From Liminaster sp964567855 (GTDB lineage Bacteria; Bacteroidota; Bacteroidia; Bacteroidales; UBA3663): a stretch of DNA of 64,000 nucleotides. Under the pieces are notes generated by a model. The model was not told where the DNA came from, searched no databases, and saw only the letters and a list, made by a program, of their open reading frames with translations. The translations under genes were made by a program, and so were the position numbers. Positions 56,140 through 64,000 of the stretch are shown piece by piece (the stretch's first letter is position 1; each line of letters starts with the position of its first letter). The stretch spans positions 137,634 through 201,633 of the forward strand of contig CAZMOE010000001.1 of the NCBI GenBank assembly GCA_964567855.1, read 5' to 3'.

Positions 56140-58827
56140 CTATTTCATGATTATCTTCTTTCCATTCCGGAGATAAATGCCTTTCTGAGATGATGTCACT
56201 CTGCAACCGTTCAAATCGTATATGGCATTATCTGCATTGGTATCTTGCTTTACATTACCTATTCTAGACACTTCGTGCCCATTATAGAGTGCATTTATAT
56301 CCTCGCTACTGAGTGCATAATTGTAAACACGTAGGTCATCCATATATCCACTGAACAATTCATCGGAGGCAAATTGACTGCGACCAATATAGTTTATTAC
56401 AGGATGAATGTCCGTTGGACGGATGGTAAAGGCCGTGCTCTCGGCACTCATTTCTCCGTCAACATAAATAGCCACGACATTCTCGCCGATAGTTACGGCA
56501 ATATGGTGAAGTCCTGCACCGAGTTTGTCCGCAGAAAGAATCTGCTCATCACCACCATCCTTCATTACGAAACGCATCTCAGAACCATTGGACGGAGTGA
56601 GAAACATATACTGGTCGGTACCGTTGCCGAAATCAAAGATACGAGTCCACGATTTTGTAAAACTCAGATTATATACCCATGCGGAGATTGTCATTTCCCG
56701 ATTGTCGGCCACTGTTTTTGGAAGAAGCAGATAATCCTTGCCTGTCAATCGCAACGAATGTGTTCCTTCCTTTACGCCCATACTTGAAGAATAGTTCATA
56801 CCGCTTCCGCTTTGTGCCGTGAACATGTTCTCCGTGGCATCCTGCAGATCCTGATTGAATGTGTAGTGGGCTATCAGCCCCTTCCCTCCTGATGTCCGGG
56901 CAATAACAGGCTCCGAAGCTTCAGAACAGTTACGCGCTTTGTCAATAGCCATTACCTTATATGAATATGAAAGTCCACAGGTAAGCATATTGTCAAGGAA
57001 CTCGGTCCCTTGTACCATACGAGCGATAACATCCCACTCTTCTGTTCCTTCTGGTGCGCGGAGTATTTGATAAGCATAGAGATCTGATTCAGTATTGGCC
57101 TCCCATGAAAGAAGTATGGAAGCGCTCCGAGGGGCGGCCTGTAAACCTTTAGGTGCCTTTGGCGCATTGAGCTCACGAGAAACACCGATAGGCATGAATC
57201 GCCACTGTTGTTCTTTAGAACCGGAAAACACATTCTGCGCTACATTCTTGTTATTCATTTCCAAGTATAGGCCCGAATGACGCGAACGGATATACCAATT
57301 GTTATTGCCGGCATATTCAAACAGCCACTGCTCATTAGCGCCGCCATTGCCAGGATAGCCCATTACCTTCCCTCCTGCCGAAGTATTCCAATCCTTTAAA
57401 TCTATCCGTAAATTCGGAGCTTCCGTTGAACTGATATAGACATAACTGAAATCCGTACCTTGGCGTGTATTGACTGGTGTTATTGTCCATTTTTGATGGG
57501 CTGCAGTGTTGGTCATCATATAACTGGATAGGTTGAGCATATCTCCTCCCTGACACTTGCCGCTTGTATAACCAAGTACCATTGAATTCTTTACCGACAT
57601 AATCACAAAGTCTCCCTCCGTGATTGGTTCGCAAGGCACATCAGAGCCATATTGGATTTGAATAAGGCGCTCTGCATTGGGCTGATTTTTCTGGTAACCG
57701 GTACCGCCAGGCACTTGCATGAAATAATTATACAATGGACCTTGTCCATCGAAATAAACAGGACGATCAGTAGAAATAATTTCATAGTTGCAATCAGATG
57801 CCTGACGTTCGCTGCCGCCAAGGAAAGCATCAATACGTCCATTATCGCGTTTGTAAACAGTAGCGGCCGTCCATGTTCCACGATTCTCAGCATAGCCGAT
57901 CTCCTTGCCATAGTATGATGATTTGCAGAACTCACCGCGTGCAGCTCCTTCAAATCCCCACCACACGCCGGAGTTCATACCGTAATGAATACCGACAAAA
58001 GCTTCCATCACATTGTGAAGTTCGTCAGCCGTGGCATGATTGCCGTCGGCTGCCACTTTCTTCCAGAAATCGGCATAATGATTGAAGTCTCCTGCAAGTT
58101 GATGAGTGTTACCCTCTGTAACGTATGGTTTCATATAACTGTACCAAGCATCCGCCTGATCACAATTCAAGGTGTTCCCGGCAGAAATACGTATCCCAGC
58201 CATCTCCGGATCCTCGCTGATATATTTGCAAATGGCCTTGAAATCGTCTTTTGACCCTTCTTTCCAATCTGTGTAATCAGGTTCGTTGAAAGGAGAAACT
58301 GTTATTACATTGAAGCCTTTCAACCTACAATACTCGACACTTGCCTTAATTACTCGATACCATTCATAAGGCTTGCCATTATAGTTGGCAAAATTACGGT
58401 CACAATTCGGATAATTATCCTTGTTGCACAATACTTCATGGTCACAATTAAGGATTATGTTCTTAACTCCGCTTATGGCAATGTTGTCAAGTCGCGACTG
58501 CAACGTTCTCTGCTGTTCTGCAGAAAGATTACCTGCGGCATCCACGAGGTCGCTCGGCTGGAATGACACACGACCGATAGTAAGTACCTCTCCTATATAA
58601 TTTGTTCCGCGAGTAACATTATCCGCACTGTTCCAAGCAACATCCATTCCCCAGTTAATCGGCAATGCAGGTAAACCGCACGAATTTATGTCAGTGTTGA
58701 CTTTGAAGGTCAGAGAGGTAGCTCCATAAGGATATGCCTTCATATATTGAGCAGAATTCTCCACACTCTGCGCAAATGAAGTTGCACTGAATGATAGTGC
58801 TAAAACAGTGGAAATATACTTTTTCAT
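56140..58827 (-). CDS. Secreted TIM-barrel glycoside hydrolase with beta-trefoil lectin, Fn3, LamG and C-terminal tag
   Basis: An 895-residue secreted enzyme. After a signal peptide (ending TSFAQ) comes a barrel of clan GH-A style (about 40-400), with VSPFNEPDY (Glu182 as likely acid/base) and HNVMEAFVGIHYG (Glu275 as candidate nucleophile); GH30 is a possible relative but I do not commit. Then a ricin-type lectin domain (about 405-560, with QKW and EQW repeats), an Fn3 domain (about 565-655), and a LamG/concanavalin-like domain (about 660-850, HHIAVTIGENVVAIYVDGE). The end, IYDLNGCRV...LRNGKKIIMK, is the shared tag. It is divergent from the GH51/GH43 gene, and the 154-base space between them carries promoters both ways. 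Confidence 0.72.
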   Translation of the reverse strand: MKKYISTVLALSFSATSFAQSVENSAQYMKAYPYGATSLTFKVNTDINSCGLPALPINWGMDVAWNSADNVTRGTNYIGEVLTIGRVSFQPSDLVDAAGNLSAEQQRTLQSRLDNIAISGVKNIILNCDHEVLCNKDNYPNCDRNFANYNGKPYEWYRVIKASVEYCRLKGFNVITVSPFNEPDYTDWKEGSKDDFKAICKYISEDPEMAGIRISAGNTLNCDQADAWYSYMKPYVTEGNTHQLAGDFNHYADFWKKVAADGNHATADELHNVMEAFVGIHYGMNSGVWWGFEGAARGEFCKSSYYGKEIGYAENRGTWTAATVYKRDNGRIDAFLGGSERQASDCNYEIISTDRPVYFDGQGPLYNYFMQVPGGTGYQKNQPNAERLIQIQYGSDVPCEPITEGDFVIMSVKNSMVLGYTSGKCQGGDMLNLSSYMMTNTAAHQKWTITPVNTRQGTDFSYVYISSTEAPNLRIDLKDWNTSAGGKVMGYPGNGGANEQWLFEYAGNNNWYIRSRHSGLYLEMNNKNVAQNVFSGSKEQQWRFMPIGVSRELNAPKAPKGLQAAPRSASILLSWEANTESDLYAYQILRAPEGTEEWDVIARMVQGTEFLDNMLTCGLSYSYKVMAIDKARNCSEASEPVIARTSGGKGLIAHYTFNQDLQDATENMFTAQSGSGMNYSSSMGVKEGTHSLRLTGKDYLLLPKTVADNREMTISAWVYNLSFTKSWTRIFDFGNGTDQYMFLTPSNGSEMRFVMKDGGDEQILSADKLGAGLHHIAVTIGENVVAIYVDGEMSAESTAFTIRPTDIHPVINYIGRSQFASDELFSGYMDDLRVYNYALSSEDINALYNGHEVSRIGNVKQDTNADNAIYDLNGCRVTSSQKGIYLRNGKKIIMK

Positions 58828-58861
58828 AAAGATACCAATAGTTATACTGTTATAAGTGAGG

Positions 58862-58869
58862 CAAAATTA
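58862..58869 (-). promoter_or_regulatory. -7 box for the TIM-barrel glycosidase gene
   Basis: Minus-strand TAATTTTG (58869-58862) matches TAnnTTTG, 35 bases before the ATG at 58827. No good TTTG is found at 19-21 bases upstream, so the gene may need an activator. Confidence 0.45.
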
Positions 58870-58920
58870 CAATTTTTCTATAAATTAATGTGCATTCACA
58901 CTAAACATTTTTCAATTGCA

Positions 58921-58952
58921 TCTGTGTTTATATAAAAAAATGTATATCTTTG
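58921..58952 (+). promoter_or_regulatory. Promoter of the GH51/GH43 gene
   Basis: TATCTTTG at 58945-58952 matches TAnnTTTG. TCTG at 58921-58924 lies 20 bases upstream, one base off TTTG. The predicted leader is about 23 bases. Confidence 0.6.
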
Positions 58953-58981
58953 CGAACAAACAATCAAAAAACTTTTAAAAT

Positions 58982-61900
58982 ATGAGAACCTTTCTTATAG
59001 CCATTCTGTGCATATTGGCATCAGTCATAAATGCACAGGTAACCCTGACAATACAGCCAGCACAACACCAAGCAGAGATTGGAGATTTACATTATGGCAT
59101 TTTCTTTGAGGAAATCAATCATGCTGGCGACGGCGGTTTGTATGCGGAACTTATACGCAACCGTTCATTTGAAGACAACACCTCGACACCAGAGGCGTGG
59201 AATGCGAGTAGCAATGCTTCAATAAAACTAATTTCCTCAAACCTCCTCAACAACGCCCAGGGACAAGCCCTCAGCATGACTTTCTATGCCAAAGGAGCAG
59301 TTGTCACGAACAGCGGGTTCTGGGGAATAAAATTCATCGAGGGTGAGATATATTCTTTTTCAGCTTTCTTACGGCCGACAAACTACAGCGGCGATCTACG
59401 GCTTGTGCTTCTTGACGAGAATAGCAACGAAGTAGGTAGCACTACGGTTTCCGTATCGAAGAGTTCAGACTGGAAGAAATATACAGCCACCATCACTGCA
59501 ACAGGCAATGCACGCAAAGGTTCGTTTGCTCTCATCTCTGCCACATCGGGCAGCATGGACATTGATGTGGCAAGCCTGTTCCCCCCGACATTTAAGAATC
59601 GCAGCAATGGTTGTCGCAAAGACCTTGCCCAGATGCTTGCCGACATGAAGCCATCCTTCATGCGTTTCCCTGGAGGATGCTATATCGAGGGAGAGTATCG
59701 AGACGGCTCACAAAACCGGTTCGAATGGAAGAAAACGATCGGCGCGATTGAGGAACGCCCCGGGCATCGGAATGTAAACTGGAATTACCGAGTAAGCGAC
59801 GGTTTTGGGTTCCATGAAATGCTACAACTCAGCGAAGACCTCGGAGCAGCCCCCTTGTTTGTGGTAAACATCGGGCTTGGCCATAATTGGTACCAGCCTT
59901 ACGATGATTTGCAGGAGTATATCCAAGAAGCTCTCGATGCTTTGGAATATGCCAATGGGGACACCTCTACAAAATACGGTGCTATGCGTGCAGCCAACGG
60001 CCATCCAGAACCTTTCAATTTAAAACTCATTGAGATAGGAAACGAGAACTATAATTTCAATTTCAATAATAACAGCGACCAGAGCGACCACTATGCCGAA
60101 CGTTACTGGCAATTCTATCAGGCTATCAAAAACGCTTATCCTGACGTGATGTGTATCGGAAACGTGGAATCATGGGGAACGGACAATCCTTCATGGCGCA
60201 ACAGCTATCCTACAGACGCTGTTGACGAGCATTACTACCGCGACCCATCATGGTTCGTAAAAGCTTTCACCAAATACGACGCATACAATCGTGAGACGAG
60301 TCCGAAAATCTATGCTGGCGAATATGCTGTAACAAGTAATTTCGGCACTACGGGCAACCTTGCTGCAGCACTTGGCGAAGCGATCTATATGCAAGGTATG
60401 GAAAGGAACAGCGACTTATGTGTGATGGCAAGCTATGCGCCAATCTTCGTCAACGAAAACGATCAGAAGTGGATGCCTGACATGATTCGTTTTAACTCTG
60501 GCGAGAGCTACGGCACGCCATCTTACTACGTGCAGAAACTTATGCCCAATTATATCGGCAAATATAATGTGGCAATCAGTGAAACGGGCAACACCTCAGC
60601 CACGACACATCATATAGGTCTAAGCACATGGCTCACTGCCGCAGAATTCAAGGATTATTCCGTGACACTCGCGAACGGAACGGTTTACAATGCCTCATTC
60701 AACGGCAGCGGTGCAAATGATTGGACTTCTCAAGGGGGGAATTGGATAGAAAGCAATGGTATCCTTTCGCAAAGTGACACCGGAATGGAAGGGAAATTCT
60801 ATCTCAATGAAAATTTTGAGACAGGTGATAACTATACCATTCAACTCAAAGCAAAGAAAACAGGCGGCAAAGAAGGGTTCCTCATCGCTTTCAATATTCA
60901 GGATTCACAAAACTTTGTTTGGTGGAATCTTGGAGGTTGGGGCAATACCCAGCACGCTGTGGAAGTATGCACGAATGGAACCAAGAACACTGTGGCAAGT
61001 ATGCCAGGTGCACTTGAAACAGGCAAGGAATACAATTTGAAAATTATAGTAGAGGGCAGCCACGTTCAATGCTATTTAGATAACGCACTCTGCCACGACT
61101 TTCATCTACCGATTAACCGTAATGTCTATGCCTCGGCAACAGTCGACAAAGACAATACCAAACTATATATAAAGCTTACCAATCCCAACGGTAGTTCGGC
61201 AAACACATTGATTAATCTGAATGATTACCATGTTACAGATGCAAAACTTGTACAGATGACAAGTGGTTCTGATAGAGACGAGAATACAAACGATAATCAT
61301 TACAACATTGTCCCGACAGAAAACGCTCTGCCTGTCAGCGGAAGCAAATTCCTTCTAACTATTCCAGCCTATTCATTTAATATAATAGAGTGTAACATCG
61401 CTCAAGGCAGCGTGAACACAGAGACTGGTATTCAAGTACCTGAAGGAATCAGTTATATTGTATTGAGCAACGGACTTTTGAGTCGTGGCGATGCTTGGGG
61501 CACCCGTGCTGTTGTCGATGACTATGGTCTCCCTATAGAGCTAACCAAAAATGACAAGGGCTACACTCTGCGCTATGTAGATGACGCTACGAAGTTTTTC
61601 GGTTTGGCATCAGGCAATGAACCCTATACCGATATTTCTGGCGACGATGCCACTACTTGGAAGTTCACGCTCACGGCAGACGGAAATCTTGCACTGCAGC
61701 ATATTGCAACATCGCTTTACCTCACACTCGATGGCAATAATAACGTTATTACAACGGAGAACGAAAGCAACGCAGCTGCCATGAGATTCATAAGTGCTGC
61801 AGAACGCAATAATATCATTGCCAAGAATCCTTGGGAAGAAAAGACCGATTATTGCGAATCGGAGGATGTGACCGAGAAATTTCTGCAGAACGCCGACTTC

Positions 61901-63967
61901 AACCCGATAAACGAATACTGGAGGGTAGAAATGTCAAAATCTATAAAAGTTATCGAGGGAGCAGCCGAAGCATATGAAAGCTACGGCATGATTGAACAGG
62001 TAGTAACAGGTCTCACTCCAAATGGACTTTACCGTTTCTCGCTGCCGGCTTTCGTTCGCGGCGGCAACTATAATCTGATGAAAACTCTCAAAGAACAAGG
62101 ATTTACCCTTGCCAATGCTTATATATATGCCAACGATCACCGCAAGCCGCTGCCTGCCTGGGTCGACGGCAATAAGGGTGAAAACTGGCCGAACACATTG
62201 GCAGAAGCTGCGGAAAGTTTTATTGAGGGCAGATATAAAGCTGAGATTATCGGCCGTGCCGATAACAACGGCAATCTAACAGTCGGTCTGCTCATTCCGC
62301 AGAATTGCCCACAGCAGTGGGTTGCTTGGGGAACAGCAAAGTTGGAGAGTGTTGCAGAACCAATAGACTATACGGATAAAATCAATGATCCAAGCTTCGA
62401 AGGTTACGGCTCTGGCTGGAACATCAATAACATGCAGATGCAGACAAATAATGAGCCTTCAGCTATGAAAGAAGGAAATGTTTACTGTGAGATTTGGACT
62501 TCGGCCCCGAACGTTCTGTCAGATGCAATCGTTCAGCAAGAGGTTACCGGCCTGAGCAACGGTACTTATCTCGTAACAGCGAACTGCCATGCAGAGATGC
62601 AGGGCAGCAATAACGAAATAACCGGCGTCTACCTCTTTGCAGGAAATAATACCATAGCCGTATCCAAGCCTGCAACTTACGCTGTAAAGGCTAAAGTTAC
62701 AGACGGAAAACTACTTATCGGTTTCAAGGCAGAGAGTTGCAACGCCAACTGGATAACCGTTGACGATTTCCACCTTACTCTTGTAAGCAAGCAGGAAGGA
62801 GAGCCAATTCCCGATACAGATTTCCGTATGGAGACATTGCCTCTGACAAGCTATCTTTTCGCCTACTTCCCAAGCAACGAAGACGAAAACCTTTATTACG
62901 CTCACAGTATTGACGGGTTCAACTACACACCGTTGAACAACGGACAACGCGTAATGTGGTCAGATTCCGTTGCAATAAAGAAAGGTATCCGTGACCCGCA
63001 TATTATCCGTGGTGTTGATGGCAAGACATTCTATATGGTGGCTACCGATATGCGCTGCGCTGAGGGTTGGTCAAGCAACCGTGGTATTGTTATGTATCGC
63101 AGCGAAGACCTTATCCACTGGACTCACAGCACAGTTCATTTCCCGACAAAATATCCAGAGACATGGGGTCATGTCACCCGAGTGTGGGCACCAGAGACCA
63201 TCTGGGATCCAGCGTATGTAAACAAAGACGGTTCGAAAGGACGCTACATGGTTTATTTCTCCCTGCTTACAGATGACGGGACTTGTGAATACGACAAAGT
63301 ATTCTACTGCTATGCCAACGACGATTTCACCGACCTCATCACAGAGCCTAAACACCTTTTCGACCGTGGACGTTCGACCATCGACGCAGACATCGTCTTT
63401 GACGATCGCGACAACCTTTATCACATGATTTACAAGAATGAAGGCGACGGAGGCATCTGCCACGTCTCTGCCTCTTCTCTCACTATGCCGGAAGGTCAGG
63501 AGGGAACACAATGGAGCACCCCATCGGGCGGCATTCAGCAGACAAGAGTTGCCGTAGAAGGCGGCGGACTGTTCCGTCTGATAAACAGTAATAAATGGGT
63601 CGTAATGTACGACTGCTACACCAGCGGATACTACCAGTTCTGTACTACGCTTGACTGGAATACGTACATCTTCAAGCAAAACACCTACACCAGCGGCGCA
63701 TTCACTCCACGCCACGGCAGTGTACTTCAGCTCACCTCCGAAGAAGCCGAACGTCTTTTCAAAGCATTCCCGACCAATGACTACAACCCGACCCTCCCCG
63801 ACCCCGTCTACGACCCTTCTACCGGTATAGAATCGCAGCGACTACAATCTGCAACGTCCAAAGACATTGTCTATGACCTTTGCGGTACTGCGGTAGAAAA
63901 CCAGCGTAATCTGAACACTCTCCCTTCCGGTGTTTACATCGTAAACGGAAAGAAGATAAAAAAATAG
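58982..63967 (+). CDS. GH51-GH43 arabinofuranosidase fusion with binding modules and C-terminal tag
   Basis: A 1,661-residue secreted two-enzyme protein. After a signal peptide (ending NAQ, residue 19) the GH51 alpha-L-arabinofuranosidase barrel has GIFFEEINHAGDGGLYAELI, IGNENYNF (Glu355, acid/base) and YAGEYAV (Glu447, nucleophile). A LamG-like domain (about 565-715, FNIQDSQNFVWWNLGGWG) is inserted before the GH51 C-terminal beta domain (about 720-810). Then come a ricin-like region (about 820-945) and two jelly-roll-like modules (about 955-1130 and about 1135-1270, INDPSFEGYGSGW ... VDDFHLTLV). The GH43 five-blade domain (about 1280-1600) shows GIRDPHIIRG, VWAPETIWDP, IDADIVFDD and VAVEGGGLF. 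The end, VYDLCGTAV...VNGKKIKK, is the shared tag. Substrate: arabinose-substituted glycan. Confidence 0.88.
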   Translation: MRTFLIAILCILASVINAQVTLTIQPAQHQAEIGDLHYGIFFEEINHAGDGGLYAELIRNRSFEDNTSTPEAWNASSNASIKLISSNLLNNAQGQALSMTFYAKGAVVTNSGFWGIKFIEGEIYSFSAFLRPTNYSGDLRLVLLDENSNEVGSTTVSVSKSSDWKKYTATITATGNARKGSFALISATSGSMDIDVASLFPPTFKNRSNGCRKDLAQMLADMKPSFMRFPGGCYIEGEYRDGSQNRFEWKKTIGAIEERPGHRNVNWNYRVSDGFGFHEMLQLSEDLGAAPLFVVNIGLGHNWYQPYDDLQEYIQEALDALEYANGDTSTKYGAMRAANGHPEPFNLKLIEIGNENYNFNFNNNSDQSDHYAERYWQFYQAIKNAYPDVMCIGNVESWGTDNPSWRNSYPTDAVDEHYYRDPSWFVKAFTKYDAYNRETSPKIYAGEYAVTSNFGTTGNLAAALGEAIYMQGMERNSDLCVMASYAPIFVNENDQKWMPDMIRFNSGESYGTPSYYVQKLMPNYIGKYNVAISETGNTSATTHHIGLSTWLTAAEFKDYSVTLANGTVYNASFNGSGANDWTSQGGNWIESNGILSQSDTGMEGKFYLNENFETGDNYTIQLKAKKTGGKEGFLIAFNIQDSQNFVWWNLGGWGNTQHAVEVCTNGTKNTVASMPGALETGKEYNLKIIVEGSHVQCYLDNALCHDFHLPINRNVYASATVDKDNTKLYIKLTNPNGSSANTLINLNDYHVTDAKLVQMTSGSDRDENTNDNHYNIVPTENALPVSGSKFLLTIPAYSFNIIECNIAQGSVNTETGIQVPEGISYIVLSNGLLSRGDAWGTRAVVDDYGLPIELTKNDKGYTLRYVDDATKFFGLASGNEPYTDISGDDATTWKFTLTADGNLALQHIATSLYLTLDGNNNVITTENESNAAAMRFISAAERNNIIAKNPWEEKTDYCESEDVTEKFLQNADFNPINEYWRVEMSKSIKVIEGAAEAYESYGMIEQVVTGLTPNGLYRFSLPAFVRGGNYNLMKTLKEQGFTLANAYIYANDHRKPLPAWVDGNKGENWPNTLAEAAESFIEGRYKAEIIGRADNNGNLTVGLLIPQNCPQQWVAWGTAKLESVAEPIDYTDKINDPSFEGYGSGWNINNMQMQTNNEPSAMKEGNVYCEIWTSAPNVLSDAIVQQEVTGLSNGTYLVTANCHAEMQGSNNEITGVYLFAGNNTIAVSKPATYAVKAKVTDGKLLIGFKAESCNANWITVDDFHLTLVSKQEGEPIPDTDFRMETLPLTSYLFAYFPSNEDENLYYAHSIDGFNYTPLNNGQRVMWSDSVAIKKGIRDPHIIRGVDGKTFYMVATDMRCAEGWSSNRGIVMYRSEDLIHWTHSTVHFPTKYPETWGHVTRVWAPETIWDPAYVNKDGSKGRYMVYFSLLTDDGTCEYDKVFYCYANDDFTDLITEPKHLFDRGRSTIDADIVFDDRDNLYHMIYKNEGDGGICHVSASSLTMPEGQEGTQWSTPSGGIQQTRVAVEGGGLFRLINSNKWVVMYDCYTSGYYQFCTTLDWNTYIFKQNTYTSGAFTPRHGSVLQLTSEEAERLFKAFPTNDYNPTLPDPVYDPSTGIESQRLQSATSKDIVYDLCGTAVENQRNLNTLPSGVYIVNGKKIKK

Positions 63968-64000
63968 TAATAATCAGTCGGCAATTGAGGAATAATACAA

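Noticed and set aside
55964..56206. 80-residue minus-strand open frame overlapping the end of the TIM-barrel glycosidase gene
   Set aside because: It overlaps the C-terminal tag coding region in another frame and has no protein-like features.

Overview
The window comes from a Bacteroidales chromosome (phylum Bacteroidota). The evidence is the SusC/SusD pairs, fasciclin-domain lipoproteins, a purH-mreB-mreC-mreD-mrdA-rodA gene block, proteins ending in type IX-like C-terminal tags, few Shine-Dalgarno sites, and promoters of the Bacteroides type (TTTG, about 20 bp, TAnnTTTG). I cannot name the genus. No rRNA, tRNA, CRISPR array or insertion sequence was seen.

Left part (1 to about 28,000) is GC-rich and mostly housekeeping. 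Plus strand: purA, pyrH, frr, rsgA and an outer-membrane DUF5686-like protein. Minus strand: an iron-sulfur pair, a NapH/NapG-like fusion and a ferredoxin that looks like an aldo/keto reductase without its catalytic domain. Plus strand: a small rhamnogalacturonan set, namely a PL11 lyase, a GH105 hydrolase and rhamnose mutarotase. A long minus-strand block, read right to left, carries a U32 protein, a purH cut down to its IMP cyclohydrolase domain, the rod-shape genes mreB, mreC, mreD, mrdA and rodA, and then sbcD and sbcC. The plus-strand pair gnd-zwf closes this part.

Right part (about 28,000 to 64,000) is visibly richer in A and T and is one large glycan-use locus. Read 5' to 3' on the minus strand, the uptake operon is FAS1 lipoprotein, SusC, SusD, FAS1 lipoprotein, FAS1 lipoprotein, SusC, SusD (45,222 down to 28,112). 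Upstream lie four singly placed minus-strand genes for very large secreted proteins: a non-catalytic multi-module protein, a GH128-like glycosidase, an HExxH metalloprotease, and a TIM-barrel glycosidase with lectin and LamG modules. A divergent 1,661-residue GH51/GH43 arabinofuranosidase fusion ends the window. All five secreted proteins end in a similar tag (x-N-G-K-K/T-x-basic), and three of them share a recurring jelly-roll-like module. I infer that these proteins bind and cut an arabinose-containing, possibly protein-linked, glycan, and that the two SusCD pairs import the products. No regulator for the locus is visible in the window.

Points most worth a second look: the FAS1/SusCD operon with its tagged protein set, the shared unnamed module, the metalloprotease whose third zinc ligand position is Gln, a decayed gene between 52,754 and 53,329 in one frame with two TAA stops, the truncated PurH, and the catalytic-domain-free ferredoxin.
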